A stretch of 64,000 nucleotides of DNA from Foetidibacter luteolus (GTDB taxonomy: Bacteria > Bacteroidota > Bacteroidia > Chitinophagales > Chitinophagaceae): the NCBI RefSeq assembly GCF_009650435.1, contig NZ_VVIP01000064.1:1-64000 (forward strand), read 5' to 3'. Positions 61,858 through 64,000 of the stretch are shown in pieces (the first letter of the stretch is position 1; every line of letters starts with the position of its first letter). The notes beneath the pieces are model-generated. The model was not told the origin of the DNA. It saw nothing but the letters and a program-made list of their open reading frames with translations, and ran no database searches. Position numbers and translations under genes: made by a program.

Positions 61858-62688
61858 ATGTTCTCCAATATCCTGAAGTTTTTTCTGTTTATCGTTTTAA
61901 TCAACACTGCTGGCCATATTCATGCCCAGGATAGTCTTCAACTGATTAGAAAATTCGTCCAACTGTCTAGCGGGTATCAGCAGGCCCCCTTGTCTGTAAA
62001 GATGGTTATCAGCCGCCAGTCGGATATCATTGATTCGCCACAGGACAGTGCTACCTCCCATGCTGAATTCTGCCTGTTAAAAACCGGCAGCTATGTGCGT
62101 ATGGATGGCATGGTGCAGGTGGCCAACGATTCCCTCATGCTTTTGATAGCGGATGCCGGCCAGCGCATGATGTTGTACCCCAATAAAACAGGCTGGCAGC
62201 AGCAAATGGCCGCCAGGGCCGGCTGGCAACTACAAGATTCTTCGCTAATTAAAATGGCGGGCAAATACACCGCTAAATCCGGTAGCGATGCCGGTAGCCA
62301 CGCACAGGAAACTATCACGCTTGATGCAAAGGAAATGATTACCGGTACCGGCCTGCCGCGGGAAACGATTGAAATGACCTATCATACTTCCGCCAGTGTG
62401 CCGGTTAAAATTGTACAGCTTCAAAGAAAGCTGATACCTCTTGAACCATCCACCTACCAGGCCCTGCTCACCCAGCCGGAATATGCCGGTAAACTCGCTG
62501 CGCTGGAAGGGGGTAAGTTTTACCTGGTAAAAACTTATTCGACAACTTATGATTTTTTAGAAATTAAAAATGGCGATGACGTGGCGGGTTTGCCCCTGCA
62601 AATTAACCAATGTGTGGGGCGGACGGCGGGTGGGCAGTATGAGCCTGTGAAAGACTATACAGGTTATGCCTTGACGCAGAATTTTTAG
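61858..62688 (+). CDS. Secreted protein of unknown function, LolA-like layout
   Basis: The 276-residue protein has a signal peptide (about 1-22, ending GHIHAQ). Several beta strands and an alternating charged/hydrophobic pattern (QETITLDAKEMITG, KIVQLQRKLIPLEP) recall LolA-type half-barrel carriers, but I cannot confirm the family. It begins 14 bp after the giant RHS gene and closes the co-oriented run of genes. Conserved-looking cysteines are few. A role in maturation or retention of the RHS partner is conceivable but unsupported. Confidence 0.55.
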   Translation: MFSNILKFFLFIVLINTAGHIHAQDSLQLIRKFVQLSSGYQQAPLSVKMVISRQSDIIDSPQDSATSHAEFCLLKTGSYVRMDGMVQVANDSLMLLIADAGQRMMLYPNKTGWQQQMAARAGWQLQDSSLIKMAGKYTAKSGSDAGSHAQETITLDAKEMITGTGLPRETIEMTYHTSASVPVKIVQLQRKLIPLEPSTYQALLTQPEYAGKLAALEGGKFYLVKTYSTTYDFLEIKNGDDVAGLPLQINQCVGRTAGGQYEPVKDYTGYALTQNF

Positions 62689-62765
62689 GACAGTAGACGG
62701 GCTGTTAGGTGTAAAAGAAAGAGAAAGATGTGGTACCCGGCGACATGGACGCTATTGAGCTGCCG

Positions 62766-62782
62766 TTGCGTCGCACTCTTGT
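62766..62782. repeat. R3 copy, CACTCTTGT type
   Basis: TTGCGTCGCACTCTTGT occurs in the 286-bp gap between the 276-residue gene and the final RHS gene, matching 19291-19307. Confidence 0.6.
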
Positions 62783-62974
62783 ACGTTAATGCTTTGCGCA
62801 GCAAAAATCCAGCATCCCGCTGCATTGTTCACCGATTCCAGCGACCGGCAGTACCGGGCAGAAGAATGGGGCCGGACCATCCTGGGATAAGGACCGTTAA
62901 GCTTATATAGACATGCAACTCAAAATAATCCGGAGAACTATCCCGGTATTAAAATACTATCTAAACCTGTTGAT

Positions 62975-64000
62975 ATGCTGGTAAACGAATCGCTTTTTCA
63001 TCCTTTCTCCCGGGCGGCTTGCCGGGCAGCCTTGTTGTTACTGCTCCTGTTGCGTGGCATGGTTTCCTATGCAGGCGGGGACGAAGGCATTCCTTTCACT
63101 CAGAATGGCATACCGTTGAGGGGAATATCACAGGTTACCCTCCCGGGAGGTATCATTGAGAGTAATGCTTTTGAGGATGAGGCGGAGATTATCTGCCAGT
63201 ACCAGCCCAATGGTGAAAGCAGCGTAACTATCCAGAATGTCATCATGCTGAAATTGAGGGAGGAGGCGCCGGAATATATTGCCACTAACGGGTCAATAAC
63301 AGTGAACGTGGATATTACTTATGGCAGTAATTCAGGTGCAACTACTTATATCAGCAGAACGTTAACGGTGAGTTACAATAAGGAGGCTGGATCAGGTTAC
63401 CAGGCAGTGGATTATGTAAAATTGGACGGGTGGGCTTATGTTAAAGTGAAAATTAAGGCAATCAGCGGAAATTTTGGATCGTTGAATATAGGCAAGGTGC
63501 TGCAGCTTGAAAACAATATACTCGCAAGGCGCTATTATACATTCAACCACAGCATTAAACCTTCCTTTCTGACTGCATCTTTCAACGGCGATCCTGCGGA
63601 TGCCCTTGATGTAAGCTGGAGCTGGGCCAGCTTTCCGGGTAATAATTTTACACAACTGGAGTGGACATGGGTGGAGGATGATTTTAATGCCTATTATAAT
63701 GCATCCAACCGCTTTCAGAACAATGCCACCCGTATTGATCTGCCCGGTAATGTGAACAACTACAGCCTTCCGCTCTACTATGATGGCGATGGCTATCTAT
63801 ATTACCGTGTACGGGCTGTGAGCATAAACGCCACGGGCAGCAGAACAGACGGGGCCTGGAGCGATGTGCAAAGCGTTCATTATAGCGGGCACAACAATAA
63901 CCTCAACTGGCAGGTAACCACTTCTTTTGCCGAAGAAGGCAAACGCAAGACCGTGATGCAATACTACGACGGTTCTTTGCGTGGGCGCCAGACCGTTACC
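62975..64000 (+). CDS. RHS-repeat protein, DUF6443-like N-terminus (partial)
   Basis: An uninterrupted frame from ATG 62975 to the window end encodes 342 residues; the 3' end lies outside. It starts with a signal-like hydrophobic segment (AALLLLLLLRGMVSYAGG). A beta-rich N-terminal domain follows, with WSWASFPGNNFTQLEWTWVE and YYRVRAVSIN segments. It then reaches the RHS opening (HYSGHNNNLNWQVTTSFAEE, QYYDGSLRGRQTVT), which is the usual beginning of Bacteroidota DUF6443/RHS-core proteins. The core and any toxin tip would lie beyond the window. A 286-bp gap with a repeat separates it from the preceding genes. Confidence 0.75.
   Translation, partial: MLVNESLFHPFSRAACRAALLLLLLLRGMVSYAGGDEGIPFTQNGIPLRGISQVTLPGGIIESNAFEDEAEIICQYQPNGESSVTIQNVIMLKLREEAPEYIATNGSITVNVDITYGSNSGATTYISRTLTVSYNKEAGSGYQAVDYVKLDGWAYVKVKIKAISGNFGSLNIGKVLQLENNILARRYYTFNHSIKPSFLTASFNGDPADALDVSWSWASFPGNNFTQLEWTWVEDDFNAYYNASNRFQNNATRIDLPGNVNNYSLPLYYDGDGYLYYRVRAVSINATGSRTDGAWSDVQSVHYSGHNNNLNWQVTTSFAEEGKRKTVMQYYDGSLRGRQTVT

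Noticed and set aside
62728..62910. 60-codon plus-strand frame between RHS genes
   Set aside because: It spans an R3 copy and has a random-looking composition.

Overview
The window looks like a chromosome segment of a Bacteroidota bacterium, most likely family Chitinophagaceae. The grounds are STN-type TonB receptors with carboxypeptidase-regulatory domains, a DUF4249/MG2 cassette, META and DUF4846 proteins, Cys-lipobox lipoproteins, TAnnTTTGC-type promoters, no obvious Shine-Dalgarno sites, and RHS proteins of the Bacteroidota DUF6443/SpvB-like kind. The family assignment is from memory and was not tested by a search. I found no rRNA, tRNA or CRISPR array.

Region 1 (1-31.5 kb) is ordinary chromosome: an HTH/transposase-like ORF at the left edge, a TolB-like propeller protein, NUDIX and DinB/YfiT proteins, a three-gene TonB receptor - DUF4249 - MG2 operon, a sugar isomerase-like lipoprotein, ychF, a GNAT acetyltransferase, META lipoproteins, a second TonB receptor, a double OmpA protein, a BtuF-like/DUF4846 divergent pair, a MATE exporter, an AraC regulator beside a phytanoyl-CoA dioxygenase, signal peptidase I, cytidine deaminase and a NudK-type hydrolase. 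Many gaps hold dispersed repeats, named here R1 to R6.

Region 2 (31.5-34.8 kb) is a small module between repeat-rich gaps. A secreted protein with a PEGA-like segment is directly followed (TAA then ATG) by a four-TM protein with a cytoplasmic TIR domain that keeps the likely NADase glutamate. It may be a defence or stress-signalling pair. A YjbQ gene converges on it.

Region 3 (35.9-41.1 kb) is an O-antigen/polysaccharide ABC exporter (permease and Wzt-like ATPase with a C-terminal glycan-binding domain) with two glycosyltransferases, the second fused to a SAM methyltransferase.

Region 4 (41.1-45.5 kb) is AT-rich, degenerate DNA: R1 and stem-loop repeats, a nonsense-interrupted small gene, an IS21-like end, a frameshifted and truncated integrase fused tail-to-tail to a truncated esterase, and two small envelope genes.

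Region 5 (45.5-64 kb) is one plus-strand locus of large exported proteins: two tandem paralogues with an SGNH domain (the first has lost three catalytic positions), a coiled-coil/beta-barrel outer-membrane protein, a beta-sandwich protein, a 2297-residue RHS/SpvB-like shell protein without a C-terminal core, a 276-residue secreted protein, and the start of a second RHS (DUF6443-like) protein that runs off the window. I read it as a surface-exposed split-RHS system. This locus and the TIR pair are the best candidates for something undescribed.
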